DNA of 64,000 nucleotides from Hyperoodon ampullatus (lineage: Eukaryota > Chordata > Mammalia > Artiodactyla > Ziphiidae): assembly GCA_949752795.1 (NCBI GenBank), contig OX457056.1, positions 98,540,942 through 98,604,941 of the forward strand. The letters are read 5' to 3'. A program made the translations under genes and the position numbers. How positions within the stretch are numbered: the stretch's first letter is position 1; every line of letters begins with the position of its first letter. The notes under the pieces were generated by a model that worked only from the letters and a program-made list of their open reading frames with translations, searched no databases and was not told the DNA's origin. This document shows, piece after piece, positions 37,101 through 49,300 of the stretch.

Positions 37101-37930
37101 TTTCATTGCCATTTGTTTCTAGGTATTTTTTGATATCTTCAGTGACCTCTTGGTTATTTAGTAGTGTATTTTTTAGCCTCCATGTGTTTGTAGTTTTTAT
37201 AGATTTCCCCTGTAATTGATACCTAGTTTCATAGCATTGTGGTCAGAAAATATATCTGATATGATTTCAGTTATTTAAATTTACCAAGGCTTGATTTGTG
37301 GCTCAAGATATGATCTATCCTGGAAATGTTCCATGAACACTTGAGAAGAAAGTGTAATGTGCTGTTTTTGGATGGAATGTCCTATAAATATCAATTAAAT
37401 CCATCTTTTTTAATATATCATTTAAAGCTTGTGTTTCCTTATTTATTTTCATTTTGGATGATCTGTCCATTGGTGAAAGTGGGGTGTTAAAGTCCCCTAC
37501 TAAGATTGTGTTACTGTTGATTTCCCTTTTTATGGTTGTTAGCATTTGCCTTATGTATTGAGGTGCTCTTATATTGGGTGCATAAATATTTACAAGTTTT
37601 ATATCTTCTTCTTGGATTGATCCCTTGTTCGTTATGTAGTGTCCTTCTTTGTTTCTTGTAAGTCTTTGTTTTAAAATCTATTTTGTCAGATATGAGAATT
37701 GCTACTCCAGTTTTCTTTTGATTTCAATTTGCATGGAATATCCTTTTCCATCTCCTCACTTTCAGTCTGTATGTGTCCCTAGGTCTGAAGTTGGTCTCTT
37801 GTAGACAGCATATATACAGGTCTTGTTTGTGTATCCATTCAGCCAGTCTATGTGTTTCAGTTGAAGAACTGAATCCATTTAATTTAAGGTAGTTATTGAT
37901 ATCTATGTTTCTATTACCATTTTCTTAATT
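34130..37930 (-). pseudogene. L1 ORF2p pseudogene (copy L1-D)
   Basis: Endonuclease-RT protein in many pieces. Endonuclease residues with GDFNTPLS are at 37545-37315. The RT N-terminal block at 36875-36342 includes [15 protein letters not shown]. The segment at 35806-35525 covers the part after the active site. C-terminal pieces are at 34889-34665, 34619-34437 and 34421-34212. The active-site motif reads FADV (35846-35835), so the second catalytic Asp is Val. At least seven frame breaks separate the pieces. The protein ends normally just before the A tract at which the element stops. Confidence 0.9.
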
Positions 37931-37974
37931 GCTTTGGGTTTGTTATTTTGGGTCTTTTCCTTCTCTTGCATTTC

Positions 37975-38886
37975 CTGCCTAGCTAAGTTCCTTTAGAATT
38001 TGCTCTAATGCTGGTTTGGTGGTGCTGAATTCTCTTAGCTCTTGTTTGTCTGCAATGGTTTTAATCTCTCCCTCGAATCTGAATGAGATCCTTTCTGGTT
38101 AGAGCAATTTTGGTTGTAGTTTTTCCCTTTTCATCACTTTAAGTATGTCCTGCTACTCCCTTATGGCTTGGAGAGTTTCTCCTGAAAGATCAGCTGTTAA
38201 CCTTTTGGGGATTCCCTTGTATGTTATTTTTGTTTGTCCCTTGCTGCTTTTAATATTTTTTCTTTGTATTTAATTTTTATAGTTTGATTAATATATGTCT
38301 TTGCATGTTTCTCCTTGGATTTATCCTGTCTGGGACTCTCTGCACTTGCTGGACTTGATTGCCTATTCCCTTTCCCTTATTAGGGAAGTTTTCAACCATA
38401 ATCTCTTCAAATATTTTCTCAGTCCCTTTCTTTTTCTCTTCTTCTTCTGGGACACCTGTAATTCAAATAATGGTGCATTTAATGTTGTCCCAGAGGACTG
38501 TGAGACTGTTCTCAATTCTTTTCATTCTTTTTATTTATTCTGTTCTGTGGTAGTTATTTCCAGTATTTTATATTAGAGGTCACTTATCCATTCTTCTGCC
38601 TCAGTTATTCTGCTATTGATTCCTTCTAGAGAATTTAAATTTCATTTATTGTGTTGTTCATCATTGTTTGTTTGCTCTTTAGTTCTTCTAGTTCCTTGTT
38701 AACTGTTTCTTGTATTTTCTCCATTCTATATCCAGGATTTTGGATCATGTTTACTATTATTACTCTGAATTATTTTTCAGGTAGACTGCCTATTTCCTCT
38801 TCATTTGTTAGGTCTGGTGGGTTTTGCCTTTCTCTTTCATCTGCTGTGTGTTTCTCTGTCTGTTTTGTGTTTATCTGTCTTCTCAT
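37975..38886 (-). pseudogene. L1 ORF1p pseudogene (copy L1-D)
   Basis: The start at 38886 is chosen by alignment with the other copies. The N-terminus is MRRQINTKQTEKH and then NPPDLTNEEE. Recognisable coiled-coil and RNA-binding domain sequence follows down to about 38030 on the - strand, but no single frame holds. The remaining open pieces on the + strand at 38295-38974 are antisense shadows. Confidence 0.82.
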
Positions 38887-39665
38887 TTTGCTTAACTTAC
38901 TGTGTTTGGTCTCCTTTTCACAGACTGCAGTTTCGTTCCTCTTGCTGTATTTGGTTTCTGTCCCCAATGGCTAAGGTTGTTTCAGTGGGTTGTATAGGAT
39001 TTCTGGTGGAGGGGTCTGGATCTCATTTTCTCATGGATGAGGCTGGATCTTGTTTTTCTGTTGGGCAGGGCCTCATCATTTTATTTGGGGGGAGGGTGTC
39101 TGTGACCTTATTTTGTTTTAAGGCAGCCTCTCTCCTTATGTGTAATGTTGTGTTCCTGTCTTGCTAGTTGTTTGGCATAGGGTGTCCATCACTATAGTTT
39201 GCAGGTTGTTGAGTGGAGCTGGGTCTTAACGTTGAGATGGAGATCTTGGGAGAGCTTTCACCATTTGTTATTACATGGAGCTGGGAGGTCTCTGTTGGAC
39301 CAATGTCCTGAACTTGGCTCTTTCACCTCAGAGACACAGGCCTGACACCCAGTGGGAGCACCAAGACCCTGTCAGCCAGCCGGCTCAGAAGAACAGGGAG
39401 AAAAATAGAAAGAAAGAAAGAAAAAAATAAATAAAATAAAGTTATTAAAATAAAAAAAATAATTATTAAAGAAAATTTAATAGAAAAAAAAGAAGAGAGC
39501 AACAAACCAAAAAACAAATCCACCAATGATAACAAATTCTAAAAACTATACTAAAAAAAAAAAAAATGGACAGAGAGAACCCTAGGACAAATGGTAAAAG
39601 CAAAACTATACAGACAAAATCACACAAAGAATCATACACATATACACTCACAAAAAGAGAAAAAG

Positions 39666-39731
<66 letters not shown>

Positions 39732-41083
39732 GAAAAAAGAAAACAAGGAGAGCAACCAAATCAATAAACAATCTACCTGTGATAATAAACTCTAAATACT
39801 AAACTAAGATAAACATAGAACCAGAAACAAATTAGATGCAGAAAGCAAACCCCAAGTCTACAGTTGCTCCCAAAGTCCACTGCTTCAATTTTTGGATGAT
39901 TCATTGTCTGGTCAGTTATTCCACAGATGCAGGGTACATCAAGTTGATTGTGGAGATTTAATCCACTGCTCCTGAGGCTGCTGGAAGAGCTTTCCCTTTC
40001 TCTTCTTTGTTTGCACAGCTCCTGGGGTTCAGCTTTGGATTTGGCCCCGCCTCTGCACGTAGGTCATCTGAGCGCGTCTGTTCTTCCCTCAGACGGGATG
40101 GGGTTAAAGTAGCAGCTGATTAGGGGTCTCTGGCTTACTCAGGCCCAGGAGAGGGAGGGTATGGAATGCAGGGCGAGCCTATGGAATGCAGAGAGAGGCT
40201 AGCATGATATTGCTACAGCCTGAGGCATGCCATGTGTTCTCCCAGGGAAGTTGTCCCTGGATCACAGGACCCTGGCAGTGGTGGGCTGCAGAGGCTCACA
40301 GGACAGGAGGTGTGGATAGTGCCCTGCGTTTGCACACAGGCTTTTTGGTGGCTGCAGCAAGAGCCTTAGTGTTTCATGCCCATCTCTGGTGTCTGCACTG
40401 ATAGCTGTGGCTCGTGCCCATCTCTGGAGCTCAGTTAGGCAGTGTTCTGAATCTCCTCTCCTCACACACCCCAAAACAATGGTCTCTTGCCTCTTAGGCA
40501 GTTCCAGACATTTTTCTGGACTCCCTCCTGGCTAGCTGTGGTGCACTAGCCCCCTTCAGACTGTGTTCATGCAGGCAACCCCAGTCCTCTACCTAGGATC
40601 TGACCTCCAAAGCTGGAGCCTCAGATCCCAGCCTCCACCCACCCCAGTGGGTGAGCAAACAACCCTCTCAGACTGGTGAGTGCTGGTTAAAACCGAGCCT
40701 CTGTTTGGGAACCTCTCCACTTTGCCCTCTGCACTCCTATTGCTGTGCTCTCCCCCGTGGTTCCAAAGCTTCCCCCCTGCCACCCCGTCTCCACCAGTGA
40801 AGGGGCGTCCTACTGTGTGGAAACAATTCCTCCTTCACAGCTCCCTATAAGAAGTGCAGGTCCCATCCTTATTCTTTTGTCTCTGTTTTTTTCTTTCTTC
40901 CTTTCCCCTACCCAGGTACGTGGGGAGTTTCTTGCCTTTTGGGAAGTCTGAGGTCTTCTGCCAGTGTTCAGTAGGTGTTCTGTAGGAGTTGTTCTACATG
41001 TAGATGTATTTCTGATGTATTTGTGGGGAGGAAGTTGATCTCCACGTCTTACTCCTCCACCATCTTGAAGGTCTCTCAGGCTC
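38887..41083 (-). promoter_or_regulatory. L1-D 5' UTR (internal promoter region)
   Basis: About 2.2 kb upstream of ORF1 on the - strand, richer in G+C than its surroundings (40000-41083). By family knowledge this region carries the L1 sense promoter. It contains the T-rich module (39388-39890, T-rich on the - strand) with a (TA)n tract at 39668-39728. The module is shared with L1-A but absent from L1-E. Confidence 0.75.
39668..39728. repeat. (TA)n microsatellite
   Basis: Uninterrupted AT alternation of 61 bases inside the L1-D 5' UTR. It explains the poly-Tyr-Ile runs in both strands' translations here. Confidence 0.95.
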
Positions 41084-43717
41084 CTTTCATCCCTTAGTCT
41101 TTATCTTGAAAATGATTTCTAAAGGACTCTAACTTTTGGAAAGATTACTAAAGGGTCTTATGAAACACTTCCTCAAAGATAACTCAAAGGCTTTGAATTA
41201 TTTTGCTCAAATGAGTTTATAAAAGCTACTAGTTGACTGTTTAGAATCTACTTTGACTTGGGGGGAGTTAATTGCTTTTTGTTTGGTTATATTTCTTTTC
41301 TCACTCTGGTTGCTTATGTGTTTCCTCAAATTATCAAGAATGATTGTGGTCTTTTATTTGCCAGTGTTAGAAATATGGAAATGTTATGTTTGTTTGCTTT
41401 CATTTCAGTCTTCTATAAATCCCATTGTTTGTTCAAACTGTGGGCAAATAAGACTTCACTATTAATTAGCATTCAAATAAACTAATGATTCAAGTATTTG
41501 CATATCTTGAAATTTATCAAAACTCAGTGTAAATTAAATGGCGATAGGATTTCAGGAAAGCAATGAAAAAAAGATGTGTAATTCTCAATTAGATGTAAAT
41601 CCAGACTAAAATGTAATATTTACTGATGAAACTACTAAACTCACTTGGCAAAACTTTTTGAATACATTGAAAGCAGATATATATTAAAATGGTTTCTCCA
41701 AGAAGTTCTGAGAATTTAAGCTTAGTGACTAGGTAGAAATGTTTTCTTTTTACAAATGAATCTTTCTTAAAGGGAGACTTTATTAACGTCCTAGTTTTAT
41801 TGTTTTAATATCTATATATCAGAAACTCCTTCTCATCATGAAAACTATTATTAATACTTTACAAAAAATAAAACATAAAAATGCAATGTTTCCCAAAGAA
41901 ATTTATAAACATTTGACTAATTGTAAACATGGGTTACCAGTTGTGAATAGATAAAGTTGAATTTGTCCATTCACCCATATTTATTCTTAGAAAATGTAAT
42001 GGAGCTGTTTGTGTATCTGATAATATTGAACTAATTAATTATACTGATAATAGGGACAGAACGCATTTAAATTAAAATCAAAATGTGCTAGCAAGTGAAG
42101 AAGAATTCAGTTACAAATAATGTGAGAGTAAGGGAATTTAATTTCTCCAAAATTTCATATTTTGTGAGTTCTAGGGATGAAGGCAGAGGAAAGGCGATAG
42201 GGAGGGATTTGAGTTTTTGAAAATGCTAACACCTGCAAACAGGTTAAAAACACAATAATTGTTTTCAGGTGCCTAATATACTTAAACACTGTGTAATTAT
42301 GAGCATATACAGTGAATGGTCATAAGCCACTCTTCAGTGAATTGGAATTTATTAGAACAAAAACAGTTATAATTCTTTGTTGTTTACAAAAGAGCATGAC
42401 TTTTTCCCATGGTTGTATCTAAAATATTCAAAGAATAACTTATAACACCCTTGAGGCTTTAAAAGCAGATTAAAATAAATAAACACCTTGTGAATAAAAT
42501 GCAGAATGTTTTAAACAATTATTTATAGCCTCTAATACAATAAATTGAACCATGCTTGTCAAGTCCTGATAATTATGAAGAAAATTAAATATACTATAAG
42601 GAGACTAATGAAAACAGCAAGAATATAACTATCGGGATGAAGTAAGCAGTATCACATTTACATCATCAGCACATCACATACCTTTTTAGGAGAATACTGT
42701 AAATCAGTGGTTCATATTGTGACATCAATTAAAACCAGAGACTTTGAGGGAAAGACCACTCCCCTCAAGCCTTGCAGGTCCTGTCAGAATATCAGAAAAG
42801 GTGCACAGAAAAAGCCAGAAAGGCTGTGCTTCAAATATTTCTCAAAAAAGCAAAACTATGAATAATGAAATCAGACATGGAATATAGAGCACGGATTTCA
42901 CTGATTTTAAATTCTTAATTTTGTCTTTACTTGTATATGCTTTTAACTTTACTGAGCAAATGTTTTTTACAGAAAAATTTGATCTGAAAGTTAAGTAGAG
43001 TTTTGAAATATAAGGTAAATTTTTAAAAATAAAAATAGTATATTCTTCCTCCATATGACTTTCCTACATTATTTACTTTCCATCTTAGTTTGTTGTTTAC
43101 AAAATCTATAATTTCTTTTGTATATTTATAACTATTTTATGTGAATACATTGTTAGATAACCACATATAACTTCTAAATTTATGTTAACTCTCTTTTTTC
43201 CTGAGTCATATTTACAGGATAGCTTAACTCCATCTTTATTAGGGTATTTTATGTTATATGATCTGCAATTTCCTGAAGACACAATTATATGTATGACTGT
43301 CTATCCTCACATGCAAGCATTGCACCGGTAAATCATATATTAGAGCAAAGGAAAGTACTATAACTTAGGTATTAGAAGTTCACCCTGTTACAACAGTGAA
43401 CATACAAACTCCAGGGCCAAATATAATTTCTGTCACCCAGTAAATAATAGGACAACCAATTAAATGCCTCTATAGTATTCCACAGATTGAAGACTGCTGA
43501 TTATATAGCAATCTGTTGACAATATTATTGAGGAACCAGCTTCAAAGTAAATGAAAAAAAAGTGAAGTTGACAGGAGGTGATTGTTTTAAATAGTATGAT
43601 GTAGGATCTTTCTGGTAAGAAAATAAAAGTTTAAATAGAAGCTGTCCTCAGAATTGCTTAGGTTCTTCAAAGATCTTTGTGCTACACATGAGTGTCCTGA
43701 TAAAGACTGGGTAAAAG
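41084..43717. other. Intergenic DNA with no supported gene
   Basis: AT-rich non-coding sequence between two full-length L1s. Overlapping frames at 41253-41485 and one at 42842-43054 (-) are short, with no domain. No repeat boundary was recognised. Confidence 0.5.
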
Positions 43718-43727
43718 AATCTTTATT
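43718..43727. repeat. Target-site duplication, left copy (L1-E)
   Basis: aatctttatt, repeated exactly at 50541-50550. Confidence 0.85.
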
Positions 43728-45430
43728 GGACTTCTGGGGAAGATGGTGGAAGAGTAAGATGCGGAGATCACCTTCCTCCCCACAGATACATCAGAAATAC
43801 ATCTACACATGGAACAACTCCTACAGAACACCCAATGATCACGGGCAGAAGACCTCAGACCTCCCAAAAGGCAAGAAACTCCTCACGTACCCGGGTAGGG
43901 CAAAAGAAAAAAGAAAAAACAGAGACAAAGAATACGGATGGGACCTGCACCAGTGGGAGGGAGCCGTGAAGGAGGAAAGGTTTCCACACAATAGGAAGCC
44001 CCTTCATGGGCAGAGACTGCAGGTGGCGGAGGGGGGAAGCTTCCGAGTCACGGAGGAGAGCTCAGCCACAGGGGTGCAGAGGGCAAAGCGGAGAGATTCC
44101 CGCACAAAATATCAGTGCCAACTGGCATTCACCAACCCGAGAGGCTTGTCTGCTCGCCCGCCGGGGCGGGCGGGTCTGGGAGCTGAGGCTCGGGCTTCAG
44201 TCAGAGCACAGGGAGAGGACAGGGGCTGGCGGCATGAGCACAGCCTGAAGGGGCTAATGTGCCACAGCTAGCCAGGAAGGAGTCCGGGAAAAAGTCTGGA
44301 CGTGCCAAAGAGGCAAGAGACTTTTCTTCCCTCTTTGTTTCCAGGTGCGCAAGGAGAGGGGATTAAGAGCACTGCTTAAAGGAGCTCCCGAAATGGGAGT
44401 GAGTCTCTGCTGATATCACGGACCCCAGAGAAGGGTGTGGGATGCTGAGGCTGCTTCTGCCACCGCCAAGAGGCCTGTGTGCAAGCGCAAGTCACTGTCC
44501 ATGGGCCCCTTCCGGGGAGCCCGTGCAGCCTGCCACTGCCGGGGTCCTGGGATCAAGGGATGGCTTCCCTGGGAGAGCGCACAGTGTGCCTTGGACTGGT
44601 GCAACATCACACCGGACTCTACCGCCACAGGCTCGCCCTGCATTCTGTGCCCTTCCCTCAAACCGGCCTGAGTGAGCCAGAATCACCGAAGCGGCTCCTC
44701 CTTCAACCCTGTCCTGTCTGAGCTAAGAACAGATGCCCTCAGGCGACCTACACACAGAAGCAGGGTCAAATCCAAAGCTGAGACCTGGGAGCTGTGAGAA
44801 CAAAGAAGAGAAAGGGAAGTCTCTCCCAGCAGTCTCAGAAGCAGCGGATTAAAGCTCCACAATCAACTTGGTGTACCCTGCATCTGTGGAATACATGAAG
44901 GACAACGAATCATCCCAAATTGAGAAGTCTGAGCTGTGTGGATGAAACGTTCTTGGTGCTGCAGCCAGGAGTCAGTGCGGTGTCACTGAGGTGGGGGAGC
45001 CAACTTCAGGACACTGGCCCACAAGAGACCTCCCAGCTCCATGTAAAATCAAATGGTGAAAATCTACCAGAGATCTCCATCCCAACACCAGCACCCAGCT
45101 TCACTCAATGACCAGCAAGCTACAGTTCTGAACACCTTATGCCAAACAACTAGCAAGACAGGAACACAACAACACCCATTAGCAGAGAGGCTCCCTAAAA
45201 TCATAAAAAGTCCACAGACACCCCAAAACACACAACCAGACATGGACCTGCCCACCAGAAAGACAAGATCCAGCCTCATCCACCAGAACACAGGCAGTAG
45301 TCCCCTCCACCAGGAAGCCTACACAACCCACTGAACCAACGTTAGCCATTGGGAATGACACCAAAAACAACAGGAACTATGAACCTGCAGCCTGCAAAAA
45401 GGAGACAACAAACACAGTAAGATAAGCAAA
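43728..45430 (+). promoter_or_regulatory. L1-E 5' UTR (internal promoter region)
   Basis: The sequence starts 'ggacttctggggaagatggt' directly after the TSD, the family-typical 5' end. It is G+C-richer than the window average and contains GC-box-like GGGCGGG (44164-44170). Length is 1.7 kb, against 2.2 kb in L1-D, because the T-rich module is absent at about 44930. Frames at 43654-44271 and 44416-44721 are by-products of GC-rich UTR sequence, not genes. Confidence 0.8.
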
Positions 45431-46340
45431 ATGAGAAGGTGGAAAAACACACAGCAGGTCAAGGAGCAAGATAAAAACCCACCAGACCTAACAAATGAAG
45501 AGGAAATAAGCAGTCTACCTGAAAAAGAATTCAAAATAATGATAGTAAAGATGATCCAAAATATTGGATATAGAATAGACAAAATGCAAGAAACAGTTAA
45601 CAACGACCTAGAAGAACTAAAGAGGAAAAAAGCAATGATGAACAACACAATAAATGCAATTAAAAATACTCTAGATGGGATCAGTAGCAGAATAACTAAG
45701 GCAGAAGAACGGATAAGTGATGTGGAAGATAAAATAGTGGAAATAACTACTGCAGAGCAGAAGAAAGAGAAAAGAATGAAAAGAACTGAGGACAGTCTCA
45801 GAGACCTCTGGGACAACATTAAATGCACCAACATTCGAATTATAGGGGTTCCAGAAGAAGAAGAGAAAACGAAAGGGACTGAGAAAATATTTGAAGAGAT
45901 TATATTTGAAAACTTCCCTAATAAGGGGAAGGAAATAGTTAATCAGGTCCAGGAGCCACAGAGAGTCCCATACAGGATAAATCCAAGAAGAAATATGCCA
46001 AGACACATATTAATCAAACTGTAAAAAATTAAGCACAAAGAAAACATATTAAAAGCAGCAAGGGAAAAACAACAAATAACACACAAGGGAATCCCCATAA
46101 GGTTAACAGCTGACCTATCAGTAGAAACTCTGCAAGCCAGAAGGGACTGGCAGGACATATTTAAAGTGATGAAGGAGAAAAACCTTCAACCAAGATTACT
46201 CTAACCAGCAAGGATCTCATTCAGATTTGATGGAGAAATTAATTTGATGGAGACAAATGAAAGCTGAGACAGTTCAGCACCACCAAACCAGCTTTACAAC
46301 AAATGCTAAAGGAACTTCTCTAGGCAAGAAACACAACAGA
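45431..46340 (+). pseudogene. L1 ORF1p pseudogene, long N-terminal frame (copy L1-E)
   Basis: The best-kept ORF1 in the window, open for 197 codons (45431-46024). The N-terminus reads MRRWKNTQQVKEQDKNPPDL. A charged coiled-coil region follows (about residues 30-120, with the RITKAEERI repeat pattern). The RNA-binding domain is next (CTNIRIIGVPEEEE near residue 132; FPNKGKEIVNQVQ). A stop at 46022-46024 cuts the C-terminal domain, which is still visible downstream to about 46200 ('ETLQARRDWQDIFKVMKEKN'). A second stop follows near 46202. The full-length family protein is about 300 residues, so any product here would lack the C-terminal domain. Confidence 0.9.
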
Positions 46341-46399
46341 AGGAAAAGACCTACAATAACGAACACAAAACAATCAAGAAAATTGGAATAGGAACATAA

Positions 46400-49300
46400 A
46401 TACCGATAATTATCTTAAATTTAAATGGACTAAATGCTCCCACCAAAAGACACAGATTGGCTGCATGGACACAAAAACAAGACCCATATATATGCTGTCT
46501 AAAAGAGACTCACTTCAGACCTAGAGAAACATACAGACTGAAAGTAAGGGGATGGAAAAACATATTCCATGCAAATGGAAATCAAAAGAAAGCTGGAGTA
46601 GCAATTCTCATATCAGACAAAATAGACTTTAAAATAAAGACTACTAGAAGAGACAAAGAAGGACACTACATAATGATAAAGGGATCGATCCAAGAAGAAG
46701 ATATAACAATTGTAAATATTTATGCACCCAACATAGGAGCACCTCAAAAGATAAGGCAAATACTAAAAGCCATAAAAGTGGAAATTGACAGTAACACGTT
46801 CATAGTAGGGGACTTTAACACCCCACTTGCACCAATGGACAGATCATCCAAAATGAAAATAAATAAGGAAACACAAGCTTTAAATGATACATTAAACAAG
46901 ACGGACTTAATTGATATTTATAGGACATTCCATCTAAAAACAACAGAATACACATTTTTCTCAAGTGCTCATGGAACATTCTCCAGGATAGATCATATCT
47001 TGGGTCACAAATCAAGCCTTGATAAATTTAAGAAAATTGAAAGTGTATCAAGTATCTTTTCTGACCACAACGCTATGAGACTATATATCAATTAGAGGAA
47101 AATATCTGAAAAAAATACAAACACATGGAGGCTAAACAATACACTACTTAATAACGAAGTGATCACTGAAGAAATCAAAGAGGAAATTAAAAAATACATA
47201 GAAACAAATGACAATGGAGACACGATGAACAAAAACCTATGGGACGCAGCAAAAGCAGTTCTAAGAGGGAAGTTTATAGCAATACAATCCCACCTTAAGA
47301 AACAGGAAACATCTCGAATAAACAACCTAACCTTGGAACTAAAGCAATTAGAGAAACTAGCACCCCAAAGTTAGCAGAAGGAAAGAAATCATAAAAATCA
47401 GATCAGAAACAAATGAAAGAGAAATGAAGGAAATGATAGCAAAGATCAATAAAACTAAAAGCTGGTTCTTTAAGAAGAAAAACAAAATTGATAAACCATT
47501 AGCCAGACTCATCAAGAAAAAAAGGGAGAAGACTCAAATCAGTAGAATTAGAAATGAAGAAGGAGAAGTAGCAACTGACACTGCAGAAATACAAAAGATC
47601 ATGAGAGATTACTACAAGCAACTCTATGCCAATAAAATGGACAACCTGGAAGAAATGGACAAATTCTTAGAAATGCACAACCTGCCAAGACTGAATCAGG
47701 AAGAAATAGAAAATATGAACAGACCAATCACAAGCACTGAAATTGAAACTGTGATTAAAAATATTCGAACAAACAAAAGCCCAGGACCAGATGGCTTCAC
47801 AGGCGAATTCTATCAAACATTTATAGAAGAGCTAACACCTATCCTTCTCAAACTCTTCCAAAATATAGCAGAGGGAGGAACACTCCCAAACTCATTCTAT
47901 GAGGCCACCATCACCTTGATACCAAAACCAGACAAGGATGTCACAAAGAAAGAAAACTACATGCCAGTATCACTGATAAAATAGATGCAAAAATCCTCAA
48001 CAAAATACTAGCAAACAGAATCCAACAGCACAATAAAAGGATCATACACCATGATCAAGTGGTGTTTATTCCAGGAATGCAAGGATTCTTCAATATATGC
48101 AAATCAATCAACGTGATACACCATATTAACAAACTGAAGTAGAAAAACCATATGATCGTCTCAATAGATGCAGACAAAGCTTTTGACAAAATTCAACACC
48201 CATTTATGATAAAAACCCTGCAGAAAGTAGGCATAGATGGAACTTTCTTCAACATAATAAAGGCCATATATGACAAAGCCACAGCCAACATCGTCCTCAA
48301 TGGTGAAAAACTGAAACCATTTCCACTAAGATCAGGAACAAGACAAGGCTGCCCACTCTCACCACTCTTTTTCAACATAGTTTTGGAAGTTTTAGCCACA
48401 GCAATCAGAGAAGAAAGGGAAATAAAACGAATCCAATTCGGAAAAGAAGAAGTAAAGCTGACACTGTTTTCAGATGACATGATACTCTACATAGAGAATC
48501 CTAAAGATGCTACCAGAAAACTACTAGAGCTAATCAATGAATTTGGTAAGGTAGCAGGATACAAAATTAATACATAGAAATCTCTGGCATTCCTATACAC
48601 TAATGATGAAAAATCTGAAAGTGAAATCAAGAAAACACTCCCATTTACCACTGCAACAGAAAGAATAAAATATCTAGGAATAAACCTACCTAAGGAGACA
48701 AAAGACCTGTCTGCAGAAAATTATAAGACACTGATGAAAGAAATTAAAGATGATACAAATAGATGGAGACATATACCATGTTCTTGGATTGGAAGAATCA
48801 ATATTGTGAAAATGACTCTACTACCGAAAGCAATCTACAGGTTCAATGCAATCCCTATCAAACTACCACTGGCATTTTTCACAGAACTAGAACAAAAAAT
48901 TTCACAATTTGTATGGAAACACAAAAGACCCCGAATAGCCAAAGCAATCTTGAGAACAAAAAATGGAGCTGGAGGAATCAGGCTCCCTGACTTCAGACTA
49001 TACTAGAAAGTGACTGTAATCAAGACAGTATGGTACTGGCACAAAAACAGAAAGATAGATCAATGGAACAGGATAGAAAGCGCAGGGATAAACCCAGGCA
49101 TGTGTGGTCCCCTTATCTTTGATAAAGGAGGCAGGAATGTACAGTGGAGAAAGGACAGCCTCTTCAATAAGTGGTGCTGGGAAAACTGGACAACTACATG
49201 TAAAAGTATGAGACTAGATCATTCTTTAACACCATACACAAAAATAAGCTCAAAATGGATTAAAGACCTAAATGTAAGGCCAGAAACTATCAAACTCTTA

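Larger units (their letters stand above)
34119..41083 (-). mobile_element. Near full-length L1 lacking its 3' UTR (L1-D)
   Basis: Reverse-oriented L1. The 5' end near 41083 carries the start also seen at 43740 ('agatggtggaggagtaagac' when read on the - strand). The 5' UTR is about 2.2 kb, ORF1 starts at 38886, and ORF2 runs down to about 34130. The left end is T8 (34119-34126) directly after the ORF2 stop region, so the whole ~380-bp 3' UTR is missing. I found no TSD. The copy is dead, with frameshifts and stops in both ORFs and a mutated RT active site. Confidence 0.93.

Noticed and set aside
39466..39802. Open frames on both strands with long Tyr-Ile runs
   Set aside because: They are translations of the (TA)n microsatellite in an L1 5' UTR.
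40000..41083. CpG-island promoter of a host gene
   Set aside because: Its sequence matches the L1 5' UTR of 43728-45430 in reverse. It is the L1-D promoter region.
41084..41140. A TSD for L1-D matching sequence left of 34119
   Set aside because: I compared the flanks by eye and found no repeat longer than 6 bp. None is claimed.
43654..44271. 205-codon open frame as a host gene
   Set aside because: It starts outside and runs through the L1-E 5' UTR. The same sequence is seen in L1-D, and GC-rich composition explains the length.
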